This document shows positions 42,525 to 54,987 of a DNA stretch of 64,000 nt, piece after piece. A model generated the notes under the pieces. It was not told the origin of the DNA. It made no database searches and saw only the letters and a list, made by a program, of their open reading frames with translations. The position numbers were made by a program, and so were the translations under genes. The stretch is from Flammula alnicola. Its lineage: Eukaryota > Basidiomycota > Agaricomycetes > Agaricales > Strophariaceae. Numbering within the stretch: position 1 is the stretch's first letter; the number at the start of each line of letters is the position of its first letter. The DNA is taken from positions 165,477 through 229,476 of the forward strand of contig JADNRV010000086.1 in assembly GCA_015499995.1 (NCBI GenBank). The letters run 5' to 3'.

Positions 42525-43377
42525 ATATGAAGGATCACTCCGGTCTGATAGATGTCCTCCATCATGGATCGACAGATCGTGCGATCCTATACTTATAGCA
42601 AGGGCAGCACGCACAGATCAGCATCCCATTTACACGCTCGTGATTGTTTGAAATTTGACTGGCCTTGCTAGTGCTAATCACGGACCATGGCCTGGGATAG
42701 CTCCTCCAAGGGCTCATAACTGCGTGCGGAGTGCCACACTTACATGTTTCGGGAATTGGAACATCTCCTGTATTCGATTGCGACTATACATTCCTTTGTT
42801 AAAATGTGTCTTCAAACACGAGCTACTGATGAATCTCACATAGAATATTCTGAACAGCATCGTGGTAAAGCGATTTGCTGGGTATAAGACTGGATTCCGG
42901 ATGACAGCTCGATGGGGCTATTGGATTAGAAATGTACTGATCCACGCATATTTTTTAAACCTGAGGAAGAAAGGGTCGAGAGGAAAAACATTGGAGAAGG
43001 GAATGTAATGCGCGACGTTTCTTCTCCGGACAATGTTTGTCGGTTATAAGCGCCCGATCACGTGACAGGTTGGGAATCACCGAATTCAACACTTTCCGAT
43101 ATTGAATCAAAATGTTCCTTGTTTAACAATGGGCTCTACCTTCACCTGACTTCGACCTTTGCGTTGCCTTCATGTTCGCCGCTCTCCCTTTCATACATCT
43201 TGTCAACCGTAACTTAGAGATTGAGCCTTATACCTCTGGGTTATAACGAAGTGTTTCGGGGTTGCTCGACATCCAGAGCGTCAGACGGCAAAACCGGTGC
43301 GTAACAATGTTGGTTGATTTCGGGAGCTTATTAGCTCACATAAATGTGCCACCAGATTCCAATTATCTTGGGCTGCT
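42525..43377. other. Upstream region of K1; duplicated from about 43060
   Basis: From about 43060 to 43377 it matches 48430-48745 upstream of K2, including the E-box. Before that it is unique; no gene seen. Confidence 0.55.
43058..43065. promoter_or_regulatory. E-box palindrome TCACGTGA upstream of K1
   Basis: Lies 320 bp before the K1 ATG. The same octamer lies 314 bp before K2. CACGTG is a bHLH-type binding site; conservation here is partly due to duplication. Confidence 0.35.
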
Positions 43378-45725
43378 ATGCTCTCTTCAGATGATCCTTT
43401 TGCATCAATCCTCGAGGACGCGGTAGAGTACAACTACCCGCCATTGAAAACTCGGCCAGATGTCCCTCAGGCCATTCAGAACCCCATTACCTTCTACGAC
43501 AGACACCTCGACTCTAATTTAATCCTCAAACATATCAAAGCCGCAACTTCTCTTTCCCAGGACCTATCCGCTAAATGGGACGGGATGCTTGGAGCCTTTA
43601 CCGCAGCTGGTCACCATTTCTATCGCCACGAGTATCTGTTTCCCCAAAATGACCCGGCCACCATGGACGATTCTCAACATGTAGGGGAGCAGTATTACGC
43701 GTGTGTGGCGCGTGCGTGCATTAGATATGCCTCGAAGCTTTGCATCCATCCACAGGAGGTGTCTTGGGCGTGCTTGTTTGGGTTTTCGACATTCAATGTC
43801 GGATATGACGACGAAGAAAATCTATTTCTAACAGAAGGCAGATTGTTCCCCTTTTATAAATCCCTCTCTTCCAACCCCTTTATACCCCAATCTTTAGTCG
43901 AATCCTTTGACAAAGCAACTTTTGACATGATGGAAGACTTTCCTCGAACGTTCCCTTGGCTAGCTGTGTGGTCTTTTTTTGCTCTTACGAAATCTGGAGA
44001 GACTCTTGTGACTCGGATGAAGGCAACATCTCAATTTAAATGGGAAGGAGCGCATACAACAGGATACCCAACAACTACCCCGTTATGTCCTCCGCTGGAC
44101 GCCCCAAAGGCGGTATTACCCAACGAGACTATGCCGAAATATCAACGATCCAAACGTGTCGTGGCGAAAGGACCCAACACCAAACGCGACTTCTCGGCTA
44201 CTTCGACAACATCTCATGTCGTCATCGCTCCAATCCATGATAAAAGTTCAGCACTCAAACCTAAAGTTGTCCAGGTTAAAGTACCAGGTCGGCGCGGGGT
44301 GACTCGCCGGAAATATCGTCCTAATGGAAACGATTACATCCAGCGCGTAAGTCACTACATTATCCTACAGATCACTATTGCATTAATTCCTTCCCAGACA
44401 TGGGCATCGGCTGTGAAATATGATGCCACGTTCATGATTTTCAACTGTGGGACATACGAACGCATTGGTATACGTCATCGAGCATCTCAAACCCTCTACC
44501 TCTCTAATGCAATCGACACCGTCCACTGCAAGAACCCAAAATACAGGAAGATTCATATGGGACTGCACGTAGCCATTTTGCAAGATGCGCTGGAAAGGTA
44601 CAAAGCAAAAAAGAGTACCGGCGGATCGCCTACTACTCCAGGAACTCCCACTCGCAAGCGGTCTACAGAAAACTTAGAAAGCCCTCCATCATCTCCTAGC
44701 AAACGAAGGAAAGTCAGTCCGCAGACTTTCCCAAGGGTGTACAACGAGGGCGGAGTTTACAAGGCAGACGAAGTAGGTCGTTCACGATCTAGTCTCCAGC
44801 TTTGCTCATTCATTTTCTGTAGACTGCGAAAGAGATCAGCTCGCGAGAATTGGCAATTATCAGGCTTGACTATGAACATTATCGATCGCCGGTGCCATCG
44901 TCTTTCATTCGTCAGGGCTCGAGCTGTGTTCCTGGTCTGTTCGATGACTCTTTTAAGGAGCCGGACAGGAAAGCCGTGTATTCTTCCAGCCACTTCATGA
45001 CGATCACATTGCAGGCACCCATCGGAACAGGCGCCGTAGGTGTCATCCATCGAGCAGTCATCGAGGTCGAGACAGATTCCGGCGAAAAACTACACCACAG
45101 GTGTTTGGTAAAATTGGGTTTCTCAGAGGCGCAGCAAACATCGATGCGAAACGAATACAATATGTACGCGCACCTGGCTAAGGTTAAGACCGTCGAGGGT
45201 GTCGTTCGTGTTCATGGACTCTTTCAAGATATCGAAACCGGCACTATGGCTTTGGTGATGGATCATGGCGGCAAGAGCCTCAGGACTAGGGAGCTTGAAA
45301 AGGATAGCAAATTCAAGAAAGATGAAGTATACGTTCCGCAGGTAGAAGTGTGAGTTGTCCAATTACCTGCCTCTGCTCTGATCTGACACTTTGCGATCTC
45401 TAGCGATGCATTTTTGCGAGCGCTCGAAGGGATTCATCGAGGAGGGATACTTCACCGTGACATTCGGCTGGATAACCTCTTAGTTAACGAAGATAATGAG
45501 GTCTCCGTCATCGACTTTGATCGCGCTGGGTTGTGCGCCTACGCTGAGGTGTTTGCACATGAATTAGATGAATTACGGGGTATTGTGAATTGCATTGAAG
45601 AGAATGAAGGACGCGGTAAAGAAGACAACGATGGTGAAGAGGCGCAGGAGGAAGGAACAGAGTCGACCGAAGACGATGAAACTGACGAAACTGATGACAG
45701 TCTTTCACCACAGCTGACACCCTAG
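43378..45725 (+). CDS. Large kinase-like protein K1, active-type kinase domain
   Basis: Exons 43378-44346, 44398-44772, 44823-45349 and 45404-45725; 730 residues, phases consistent. Residues 1-250 are a domain shared with K3, where the putative nuclease residues are replaced (E153, S199, F201). Next come a WASAVKYDATF...IGIRHRASQTLY domain (about 324-380), a linker with NLS-like SKRRKVS (about 424) and the kinase domain: Gly-rich loop GTGAVG (about 518), likely Lys in CLVKLGF (about 544), catalytic HRDIRLDN (H641, D643, N648), and DFD (D661) in place of DFG. An acidic tail follows. Probably nuclear. The kinase type resembles lineage-specific basidiomycete kinases; substrate unknown. Confidence 0.85.
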
Positions 45726-45791
45726 ACCATACTGTAGAGACTCATATGTCGACCCTAATTTTCTGGCTTATTATTTGCTAATACCAGACGG

Positions 45792-47006
45792 TTGTGGCGA
45801 CGTATAGGCGAAAAACCTGCCCATGGAAAACTTATCATTTCTCTCTTCATTTCAGGCTACCTAGATACCGCACATCGCGCGCTCCAGTTGGACGAAATTC
45901 GAAGTTCTCCGGAGGACACCTGGCCGCCGCTGTATTACCTTGCTTTTGATGCAAAAGGCAATTTCCTGGGAACGAATACGGAGCCCACTAAGAGCGAGAT
46001 TGATCTGGTGCGCAACTGTTCTTGTAATTTCTAGTCCCAATCAGTGACATATCATTGCAGAATTTACTTGGAGAGCTCATGTCCGAGAATGTTATACCGT
46101 GCAGTCTTCTGTTGCCTTTTGCACGGACTGATGCCCTTCAACCCTGTCGTCGCGCTAATGATTTACCACAGGCAGCAATGTCGGTAGCCCGTGAATCGAG
46201 CCTGCGCCTTATGGCTCGCAAAATGATCTCAGAGAAAGTCTGGGAGTTCGAGCTGAGCAGAGTCAACGACAAGGGGCGAGAGCATGAATACTATTCGTCG
46301 CAGATGATCATGAAATTTGCCAGAAACGAAACGGAGTTAGCTGCCCTACAGGTCGAATATGACAATTACCGCCACCTTCGTCGTATCGCATCGCCGGTTC
46401 TGGTCCGAACTTTTGGGATCTTCACGTTCGATGCCAATCAAGATCTGTATGGCCTTCTCATGGACCATGACGGTCTCAGGTCTTGGTTACTCGCTGCACC
46501 ACGACAAGAGCCCTACAACACATGCAAGTTTTCTGAAGAAGCATAGGTCAGTCGGCCTAGAAGGTCATATTTCCTTTCGTTTCCAGAATACTGACATTCT
46601 TATTTCCAGTGCTAAAATCACCCAAGCGTTGGATACTTTGCACGGAATTGGCTTCACGCATGGAAAGCTCCTCCAGGAGCATTTCGTGATCACGAAGAAA
46701 GGGAAAGTGTCGATAATTAGCTTGGGATCATGCAAGAAAATTCTTTCGGTCGGCTTCCCAGAGATCACAAACTGGCAACCCAAATATGCGCCTGCTCCAC
46801 GTCGGCGTCCCGTCAGGACGCAAAGCCAGACACGAAGCCCTGATATTGGTAGCGATGAACTCATAACGAAAAGACACCAGAACAAGGAACGTAAAATGCT
46901 GTTGGGGTGGGTAACCGGAGACCTTCAAGACTCGGATTCGCCGGCAGATCGGGACCTTGCGCCCGTTTTGGAGGAGGAGGAAATAATGGAGGTCGACAAT
47001 GAGTGA
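45792..47006 (+). pseudogene. P1, broken pseudokinase paralogue of K3
   Basis: Begins inside the segment equivalent to K3 residues about 480 (GYLDTAHRALQLDEI), so the whole N-terminal half is missing and no ATG lies in the right frame. Introns at 46010-46063 and 46545-46609 correspond to those of K3. Near 46470 the frame shifts by one base relative to K3, after LLMDHDG. The kinase-like part has THGKLLQEHF where HRD should be and ISLGSC where DFG should be, as in K3. It ends with an acidic EEEEIMEVDNE tail. Non-functional in all likelihood. Confidence 0.75.
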
Positions 47007-47164
47007 ATAGATTTTATTTCATGACTTATTGTGTTGTAGTTTCTATCGATATGCAAACGTTGATCCTTGTCTAAGTATATGGATTTATAGGAGAATCAGC
47101 CAAATCGATGTTAGACACGGCTCACATTCAGAAGGTATTTACGGCCTAGTTGACAACGACCAGG

Positions 47165-47345
47165 TCGTCCGAGCAACTAGCCGACTTTGTTAAAATTGGT
47201 GACAACCTCATTCCGCAGTATCCAGACTGGCATTGATCGTGCCACTCTGCTCGCTGGCGAGCCTCCTCCACAGCAAGATTCTACGGGTCAGCTTCTCCCA
47301 TGCAGCGCATCTTCGATCATCTACAGACATCGAAGCACGCCACAC
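47165..47345 (-). pseudogene. Relic of the URB1 3' end
   Basis: Matches 54985-55165, the last URB1 coding bases, at roughly 80 per cent by eye, with the stop-side block CAACTAGCCGACTTTG and ACATCGAAGCACGCCA shared. Shows that the ancestral duplication reached into URB1. Confidence 0.85.
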
Positions 47346-48431
47346 GTCTTACAACCAACAAATCACTTTATATTTAAGAAGCTGCTCGAACCGCAATGCA
47401 GCATTTATCACCGGCTCATGTCCAGCATATTATAGGCAGTAATGGGGATCAATGCGCAGACCAAGGCCATTGTCGGCTCAAATGCATGTTCTTTGACAAC
47501 TAACGACCCTCTCAACCCGTAGGTTTTTGTCTCTTTCCAAGGCGCAGATAGTGGTATTTATCTGCGATTTAGGAGTGGCACTGCCAGTGTGATATCTAGC
47601 AACTTCCAACAATTGACTCTGGTCAATCTCGGACTCTCCAGATTTAACACGCCACTCGCTTGTACTCTCGCGATCACCAACGGTAGCGAGGTCTTCGAGG
47701 TTAGCTTCGTATGTATATCCTATGGACGTATCTTAGTACTGACCGGGATGTCTTCAGCCACATCTCTGTTACCTCGGAAACGGAGCTCTTGGGGGCCATT
47801 CGACGGCCAGGTTCAAGAGCTCAGAGGACTAACCCTGCAACCAATTTTTGGCTAACAGGGAGTCTCGACGTTTTCGCAGATACGGCTGCGATTGGCACGC
47901 GCTGGGTGCTGCGATTGGCACGCGCTGGGTGTATGCCTATTCAGACGATGGATTACCACGAGGGGGCATCCACTGTCCAGGTCTGTCGACTCCGTCGGCT
48001 TGTATCACCCTATAAATATTGACACCAAATTCTCGCAGTGTATACCCAGGGTGGTCCTGTGTGCGAAATCGTCTATGCTGCTGGGTCAAATAGTTAGGCC
48101 GTGCACACCGTTAGCGCACCTGGGTGGTAGATCTCGAAATAAATCTCGAAATATATGTATTCTTGGCTATTGACCACGTCTTTTTTAGCAATGAGCTGTT
48201 TCAGGCCTTTTCATTCTGTATAGCCATGGCACCGTAAGCAAACCGTGAGGGCCTTCTGGATCCGATCCTTATGGAACTCGGACTTGAGCCTGTGGATCCT
48301 AGTAAGGCCAAAGGTGATAGTGACTTGTTTGCCATTCAGTTGATAATTCCGAGTCTCTGCGGTAGCATTGATCGGACGGAACAGCAGCTCGGTTGCCATT
48401 ATTTCTTTCGCGGACCGCAATCATGCCGAAA
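47346..48431. other. Between duplication units; decayed coding-like sequence
   Basis: A plus-strand stretch near 47530-47860 has protein-like composition with one plausible intron (GTATGT at 47710 to TTCAG at 47757), but I recognise no family. A 23-bp exact tandem duplication lies at 47886-47931. Confidence 0.3.
47886..47931 (+). repeat. Exact 23-bp tandem duplication
   Basis: Units 47886-47908 and 47909-47931 begin CTGCGATTGGCACGCG and are identical. Confidence 0.9.
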
Positions 48432-48439
48432 TCACGTGA
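48432..48439. promoter_or_regulatory. E-box palindrome TCACGTGA upstream of K2
   Basis: 314 bp before the K2 ATG, counterpart of 43058-43065. Confidence 0.35.
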
Positions 48440-48745
48440 CAAGTAGAAATTACCGAATTCAACACTTTCCAATATTGAACGTTGAACGTTCTTTGTTACC
48501 TCCTTGTCCGACCAATGGGCTCTATCTTTTGACCTTAACCCTTCATGTTCGCCGCTCTCCCTTTCATCCATATTGCCAACTGTAACCTAGACATCGAGTA
48601 GCTCTGGGTTATAGCGAAGTGCGTCCGGGTTGCTCAACGATCAAGAACTACATCAAGCTCCAACCTGGTGCGTTAGAAACTTAGCGCATTTCGGGAGCTT
48701 GTTAGCTCATAAATATGCCACCAGATTCCCATTGATTTGTCTGAT

Positions 48746-51084
48746 ATGCTCTCCCCAGATGATCCTTTTGCACCGATCCTCGAGGGCACGTTGGATTACA
48801 ACTTCCCGCCATTGAAAAATCAACCAGATGTCCCTCGGGCCATTCAGAACCCCATTACATTCTACGACAGACATATCGACTCCAGTTTAATTCTCAAACA
48901 TGTTACGGCAGCGACTTCTCTTCCTCAAGATCTGTCCGATAAATTCGACACGATGGTTGAAGCATTCACCACGAGTGGTCATCACTTCTACCGCGAGGGA
49001 TACCTATTTCCTCAAGATGAGCCAGGTACTATGCACTATTCTGATTCTGTTGGGGAGGAATATGATGCGTGTGTGGCATGTGCATGCATTAACTATGCTT
49101 CGAAGCTATGCATCCATCCAGACGACTTGACTTGGTCATCCTTATTTTCGTTTTCAACATTCAATCTCGGATACGACGACGAAGAAAACCTATTCCTGGC
49201 AGAAGGCAGATTATACCCTTCTTATGACTCTCTGTCTTCCGACCCCTATATACCACAGTCTTTAGTACAGTCCCTGGACAAGGCGACTTTTGACATGATG
49301 GAAGAGTTTCCTCGAATCTTCCCTTGGCTAGCTGTGTGGTCTTTTTTGGCTCTTACGAAATCTGGAGAGACGCTCGTGACTCGGTTGAAGGCTGCATCTC
49401 AATTCAAATGGGAAGGTGCACATACAATAGGATATCCAGCGACGTACCCATTACCGCCGCCTTTGGATGCCCCAAAAGGAGTATTGTCAAGCCGGATTAT
49501 GCAAAAATCACAACGTTCCAAACATGGTTCGACAAAACTCTTTATTCCCCATCTTGACCGGTCGACTCCTTCCTCGGCCATTCCAGCCACCGCTACGTGG
49601 GCTGTTCGACAAGACAAAAACCCCGCCCCAAAACTTAAAGCCGTCCAGGTTAAGGTGCCAGGCCGGCGGGGGTTAGTTTGCCGACAATATCGCCCTAACG
49701 GAAATGATTATATCCAACGCGTAGGTCTTATGGAATGTTTTCGGTTTACCGCGCGATACTAATATTTTTCCAGACATGGGCATCAGCTGTTAAATACGAT
49801 GCGACGTTTATAATATTCAACTGCGGAACGTACGAACGCATCGGCATACGTCATCGAGCATCTCAAACGCTTTATATCTCTGATCCAATTCACACCACTC
49901 AGTGCAAGAACCCAAAGTACAGGAAGATTCATATGGGACTGCACGTTGCCATTATACAGGACGCCATGGAAAGATACAAAGCGAAGAAGAGTGCTAACGG
50001 GTCGCCCGCTGCTCTCGAGACTCATGGGCGTAAGCGATCCGTCGAGCATCTAGAAAGTGCGGTATCGACTCCGAATAAGCGCCGGAAAGTGAGTCAGCAG
50101 GACTTACCTACGGTTTACAATGAAGGCGGTCATTATAAGGCAGAGCAGGTAAGTTATTCTGCATCTTGTCATCGGGTATGTCCAATCTGATTTGGCAGAT
50201 TGAGAAAGAGATTAGCTCTCGAGAAGTGGCCCTCATCAGGTTTGATTATGAGATCTATCGCTCACCGGCGCCTTCATCTTTTATACGTCAAGGTTCAAGC
50301 TGCGTTCCGAGTCTGTTTAAGGAAGCCTTCAAGCAGCCGGACAGGAGAACTAAATATTTTTCCACCCATTTTATGACCATCACTTTGGAGGCGCCTATGG
50401 GAAAAGGTGCCGTAGGTGTCATCCATCGCGCAGTGATCGAGGTCGAGACAGCTTCAGGCGACAAACTCCATCGTAGATGCTTGGTAAAACTAGGTTTCTC
50501 GGAGGCGCAGCAGAGATCGATGCGAAACGAATACAAGATGTACTCTTACCTGGCTTTGGTTGAAGCTGTTGAAGGGGTCGTCCGTGTTCACGGCCTTTTC
50601 CAAGATATAGAAACTGGGACCATGGCTCTAGTGATGGACTACGGAGGAAAGAGTCTCAGGGTCAGAGAGGTTGAAAAGAACAGCAAATTCGAGGAGGATG
50701 AGGTTGTCGTCGCAAAAGAGGAATTGTAAGTTTTCTATTTACTTTCGCTTCACCTTCTGACGGCCAATCATATGTAGTGATGCTTTTTTGCGAGCCCTCA
50801 AGGGGATTCATCGAGCGGGCGTCATTCATCGAGATATCCGGATCGACAACCTTCTGGTTAACGAAGATAATGAGGTCTGCATAATCGATTTCGATCGTGC
50901 CGGGTTGTGCCCAGACCGAGATGTATTTGCGAAGGAAATAGACGAACTGAGAGACATTGTGACTTACATCGAAGAAAATGAGGGCGACGAGGAGGAGGAG
51001 GAGGAGGCCTTTGAAAAAAGAGATCGAGGCGAGCATGACGAAGATGAGGGCGGAACTGACGAAAGTCCCTCACCTCTGCCATAG
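48746..51084 (+). CDS. Large kinase-like protein K2, active-type kinase domain
   Basis: Exons 48746-49720, 49774-50148, 50199-50725 and 50778-51084; 727 residues. I start at ATG 48746, which aligns with K1; an in-frame TTG upstream is ignored. Architecture as in K1: an N-terminal domain with AEGRLYP and WSFLALTKSGETL (no ExK), the IGIRHRASQTLY domain, NLS-like NKRRKVS, a Gly-rich loop GKGAVG, CLVKLGF, HRDIRIDN and IDFDRA, then an acidic EEEEEEA tail. It differs from K1 mainly in the 230-320 linker and the tail. Intact frames and phases in both copies point to selection to keep them. Confidence 0.85.
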
Positions 51085-52135
51085 CTGGACTTTTTATACC
51101 GTATCGACCAGGTAAATTATATATTTTTATATCTAGCCTTTTTGTCGGCCGCTTCTCCTTGACGGCGGCAAGCCTTACTCATTGTAACGTTGAAATCAAG
51201 TGATGAGAAGTTTTGATAAAGAAGCCAGCACATACAGTATCCTTATTATCGTAATTTAAATTCGTAGCAAGTTCAACCCCTAGCAATCCCTGTGCCCCAG
51301 GCTACACCGAAGATCTTTTTTGTTCCAGCTATATTCCAACTATATTCAAAACGATAGACCTTTTTTGGCCGACGTTCAAGTCAAGACGTTGTTCCTTGGT
51401 GGTTTGTTTGTTTGTACGCTTGTTTGTAAGTAGGTAGCTAGCCAAATAGTAGTCATCCCAATTTCAATTTGGGCCGTCATCGATTATCGTCGATCGAGAT
51501 CCCTGAGGAACTGAATCCCTGAAAGTTCAACATTCGTCTTTAGCTACGTTCCTCGCCAACCAGCTCTGTACTTCAGAACAATTATTATACTAGTAGGGTT
51601 GTGGTTCAAGTTGTCAAGGGGAATAGTACAAATCGTCCTGATCGGCACCTATTTGGCACCGTCTGATGAACAAAGTCAACAAACAAACCGCTGAGGAGCA
51701 ACGTCAACCTCAGGAAAACCATTGCATACATATATATTATGTTCTTGGTGCACAGATGGCGGTTGCCAAGAGGCCGCCACTGGTCGTTTTGTATTGTGCT
51801 TCACACAAAAGCTTCAGCGCTCAACATTCAAGCTTGGGAACAACCATTCCGAATCCAAGGTCGTCTTGTATTGCCGACAATTAAGTGCTGCCTTGTAAGT
51901 CTCCGTGATTTGTATCTACCTTGTCCCTAGTTGACCTGGTAACCAAACGTTAAGCTATTGCCAGTCATCAACTTTCCGGAAAGATGAACAATTGTAACAC
52001 CCAATTTTTTTTTTGTTTCTGCTATGCATGTCGATTAAGCTTTTCTAAGTGGGCCCACATTACCAGCACCACAAAGAGTATAAATTGCACCACCAATTCC
52101 ATAGACAAGAACGATTGTTAGTCCAAATCATCCAC
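51085..52135. other. Spacer between K2 and K3; no gene seen
   Basis: Absent from unit 1, where K1 and P1 are only about 70 bp apart. Contains TTTG microsatellite runs near 51400 and an upstream T-run (52006-52015). Probably the promoter of K3. Confidence 0.45.
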
Positions 52136-54827
52136 ATGTCTCATCGCACTATTCCCATCCTTGTTGGCACCCCACAATGCAACTCAACGACGCTGTTGGC
52201 ACCTGGCCCTAGCACCATCCCCGTCACCCAGGCGCCGGTCAGAAACCCTGTCGCAGCGATGTCGTCCTGGCAGGTTTCGTCATGCCTTTTGTCCGGAAAT
52301 CACGATGGTTCGTCTGTGAATCCTAGCATCACGGGGGCCACGTGCAGTTCTTCTCAACCTGTGGAGGAAGCTACTTCGGGCTGGACGACTCGCGATCATA
52401 TGCTGGATTTTTTCAAGTGGAAGCCGGCTACTTATGCCAAAGCAAAAGCTCACGGAGCTTCCTGTGGCACCAGGGCCCCGAGGCGCTTCGATTTACACAT
52501 GCACCAAGACCTACAAATGAAGAAGGTAGTAGTACTCGACGGTCTGGCTGGAGTGCTTTCAAGGCTTGGCAACGAGTATCTTCTAGACGAGCGTGCACCC
52601 TGGAACTCTTTTGAAGTTGATGTTGACAAAAATCTCTTCCCCCACGCCAAGCGTCGTGCAGATGTTCTTAAAAAAATCCCTAAAATAACGCGAGAAAGGT
52701 CTCTAGCGCAGGTCTATGGAACACAAACAGGGAAATTCTGCTCAGCCGTTGCTTCGAGCCTCATCTTCAAGTCGTCAGAATGGAACCGTGTTTTCAAATG
52801 GCGGATAGAACCGAGTAATCCCCAGCGCTTCGCCATAGCCGATGGCTTTCTGTCGATTGATGAGAAAATGATCGGCTGCTTGTCGAACGAAGACAAACTC
52901 AATGTGGAGGCAATAACACGACACGGTCTGGACAATTTTGCGCTTTGGGAATTTAAAAGTCTGACCGCCGGTACCGAAAACGTCATGAATGCGCTTGCAG
53001 CCCTTGAGGGCGACTTCGAGTGGATAACATGCCATTCCGTCAAAGACTTGGAACTCAGTGACGTCGAGAGGTGTGACCACACGCAACACGTTGTGAATGG
53101 GCGTTGGGCTTTAACCGGGAGTAGGGTTGGTCCCGATGCCAATGATCAGTGGATTACTGACGCCTGCAAGGAAATGGAATACCATGAAGACCTCGAAGCT
53201 CGAGCTGGATCGGCCGCTCCATCTGGTCAAACTACAACTTCGCAAGGCGGCCACAACATTGGCAAAGCACGAGGACCAGCGAAGACAAAGGCAAAGACCC
53301 TGAATAACCCGAAATCCTTGAAGAAGACTTTGATACAAAAACCCACGGTCTCGCCAAGGCGCGAATTCAAACTTAACGAGATACAGAAAGCGCGCCATAT
53401 CCTTCAACAGGTAATGCTCTGTTAACATCCCTTTTCTCGTTAATAACATCTTTCGATTCCTAGGGATGGGCGGAAGCGGTCTTAAATGATGCTACATTCA
53501 TTGTCTTTACATCCGGCAATTTAGAGATAATCGGTATTCGACACCGAGAACGGCAAACCCTCTACATATCTCCTCTGATTTACTCCACCAAAGAAGAAAA
53601 TCCTTCACACGGACAACTCATGACCTCCCTCTTCATTGCGGCCTACCGAGACGCCGTAGACCGCGCCATCCAGTTGGATGCAATCGGACGTTGTCCACAG
53701 CACACTTGGCCGGCTCTATATCGCCTAATTTTCGATGCGAACGGCAATTTCATGAATACGACTTCAGAGCCCGGCGAAAGCGCCATCAATATTGTGCGTA
53801 GCTGTTCTTGTGGTAACCATTTCTATTCAACGAGATAATATTATTAGAGCTTATTGCAAGAGCTAATGGCTGTCGACGTCATATCATGCAGCCTTCAGCT
53901 ACCTCCCCGGATTCCTGAACTACAACCCTGTCGTCGCCGCAGTATCTTGATAGGTACAACCCCGATTGAACATGACTCGAAGCTGCGCCTTCTCGCTCGC
54001 AAAATGATCACAGAAAAAGTTTGGGAGTTTTCTCTGTGCAGAGTCGACGACGACGACAAAGAGTGCGAATACTACTCCTCTCATTTGGTCGTGAAATTTG
54101 CGAGAGATGAAATGGAGTTAGCCGCCCTATTGGTCGAATACGACAACTACCGCCAACTTTCTGGTATCGCATCGTCGGTTCTGGTTCGGACTTTCGGAAT
54201 CTTCAGTTTTGACGCCACGGAGCATCTATATGGACTTCTCATGGACCATGGCGGTCTGAATCTTAGTCAGCGGCTGCAACGCTACAAGAAGCCTAAGACC
54301 CATGCAAAATTTCTGAAGGATAATAGGTCAGTCGGCGATCGCTGGATTCATTTAATACCCAGAATACTGACATTCCTATTTTCAGTGCTCAAATATTGGA
54401 GGCGTTAGATACTTTGCACGGAATTGGCTTTATTCATGGAAGGATCCTCAAGGAGCATTTCGTGATCACAAAGGGAAGAAAAGTCTCGATAATCAGCTTG
54501 GGATCATGCAAGGAAATTATTTCTGTCCTCTTCCCAGAGGTCACAGATTGGCAACCCAAGCATGCTTCCTCTAAACGCCGTCGCCCTGTCAAGACACAAA
54601 GCCAGACACGAAACCCTGTCCTTGGTAACGACGAACTTGTAACGAAGAGACATCAAACCAAGGAACGCAAAATATTGTCGGGGTGGCTAACTTTAGAGAC
54701 GTTCAAGGACAAAGGTTTGCGGGCAGACTCGAATCTTGCGCCAATTGAGGAGGAAGGGGAGGAGGAGGAGGAGGAGGAGGAGGAGGAGGAGGAGGAGGAG
54801 GAAACAATGGAGGTCGACCACGACTGA
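52136..54827 (+). CDS. Pseudokinase K3 with nuclease-like N-terminal domain
   Basis: Exons 52136-53410, 53464-53793, 53848-54326 and 54386-54827; 841 residues. Starts MSHRTIPILVG. The N-terminal domain (about 85-330) has IADG (D236) and LWEFKSL (E272, K274), which looks like the D...ExK core of restriction-endonuclease-fold nucleases. Then come a WAEAVLNDATF...IGIRHRERQTLYIS domain (426-470) and a kinase-like domain in which the catalytic loop reads IHGRILKEHF (H712, G713, R714; no Asp) and the DFG position reads ISLGSC. The tail carries a run of Glu encoded by GAG/GGA repeats (54748-54808). Intact despite losing kinase residues, so a scaffold or regulatory role is plausible. The nuclease call is inference. 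Confidence 0.8.
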
Positions 54828-54987
54828 ATAGATATCTCATAATTTATTGGGTTTTCCGATACGCAAATGTTATCTCGCTGTTTATGTATTTCCAGCAGAA
54901 TCTAGAAACTTGACACTAAATACTGCTCACGTTCAGAAGAAAGTACTGACAGGTACGGCATTGGCCAAATCTTCGAAGCTTAAGCAA

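Larger units (their letters stand above)
43060..47345 (+). repeat. Tandem segmental duplication, kinase module unit 1 (partner about 48430-55180)
   Basis: Upstream region, K1, pseudokinase P1 and a URB1 3' relic recur in the same order as K2, K3 and the true URB1 3' end. Unit 2 is longer because K3 keeps its 5' half and about 1 kb separates K2 from K3. Confidence 0.85.

Noticed and set aside
45726..45830. P1 as a complete independent kinase gene
   Set aside because: It lacks an in-frame ATG, starts in the middle of a domain and shifts frame near 46470.
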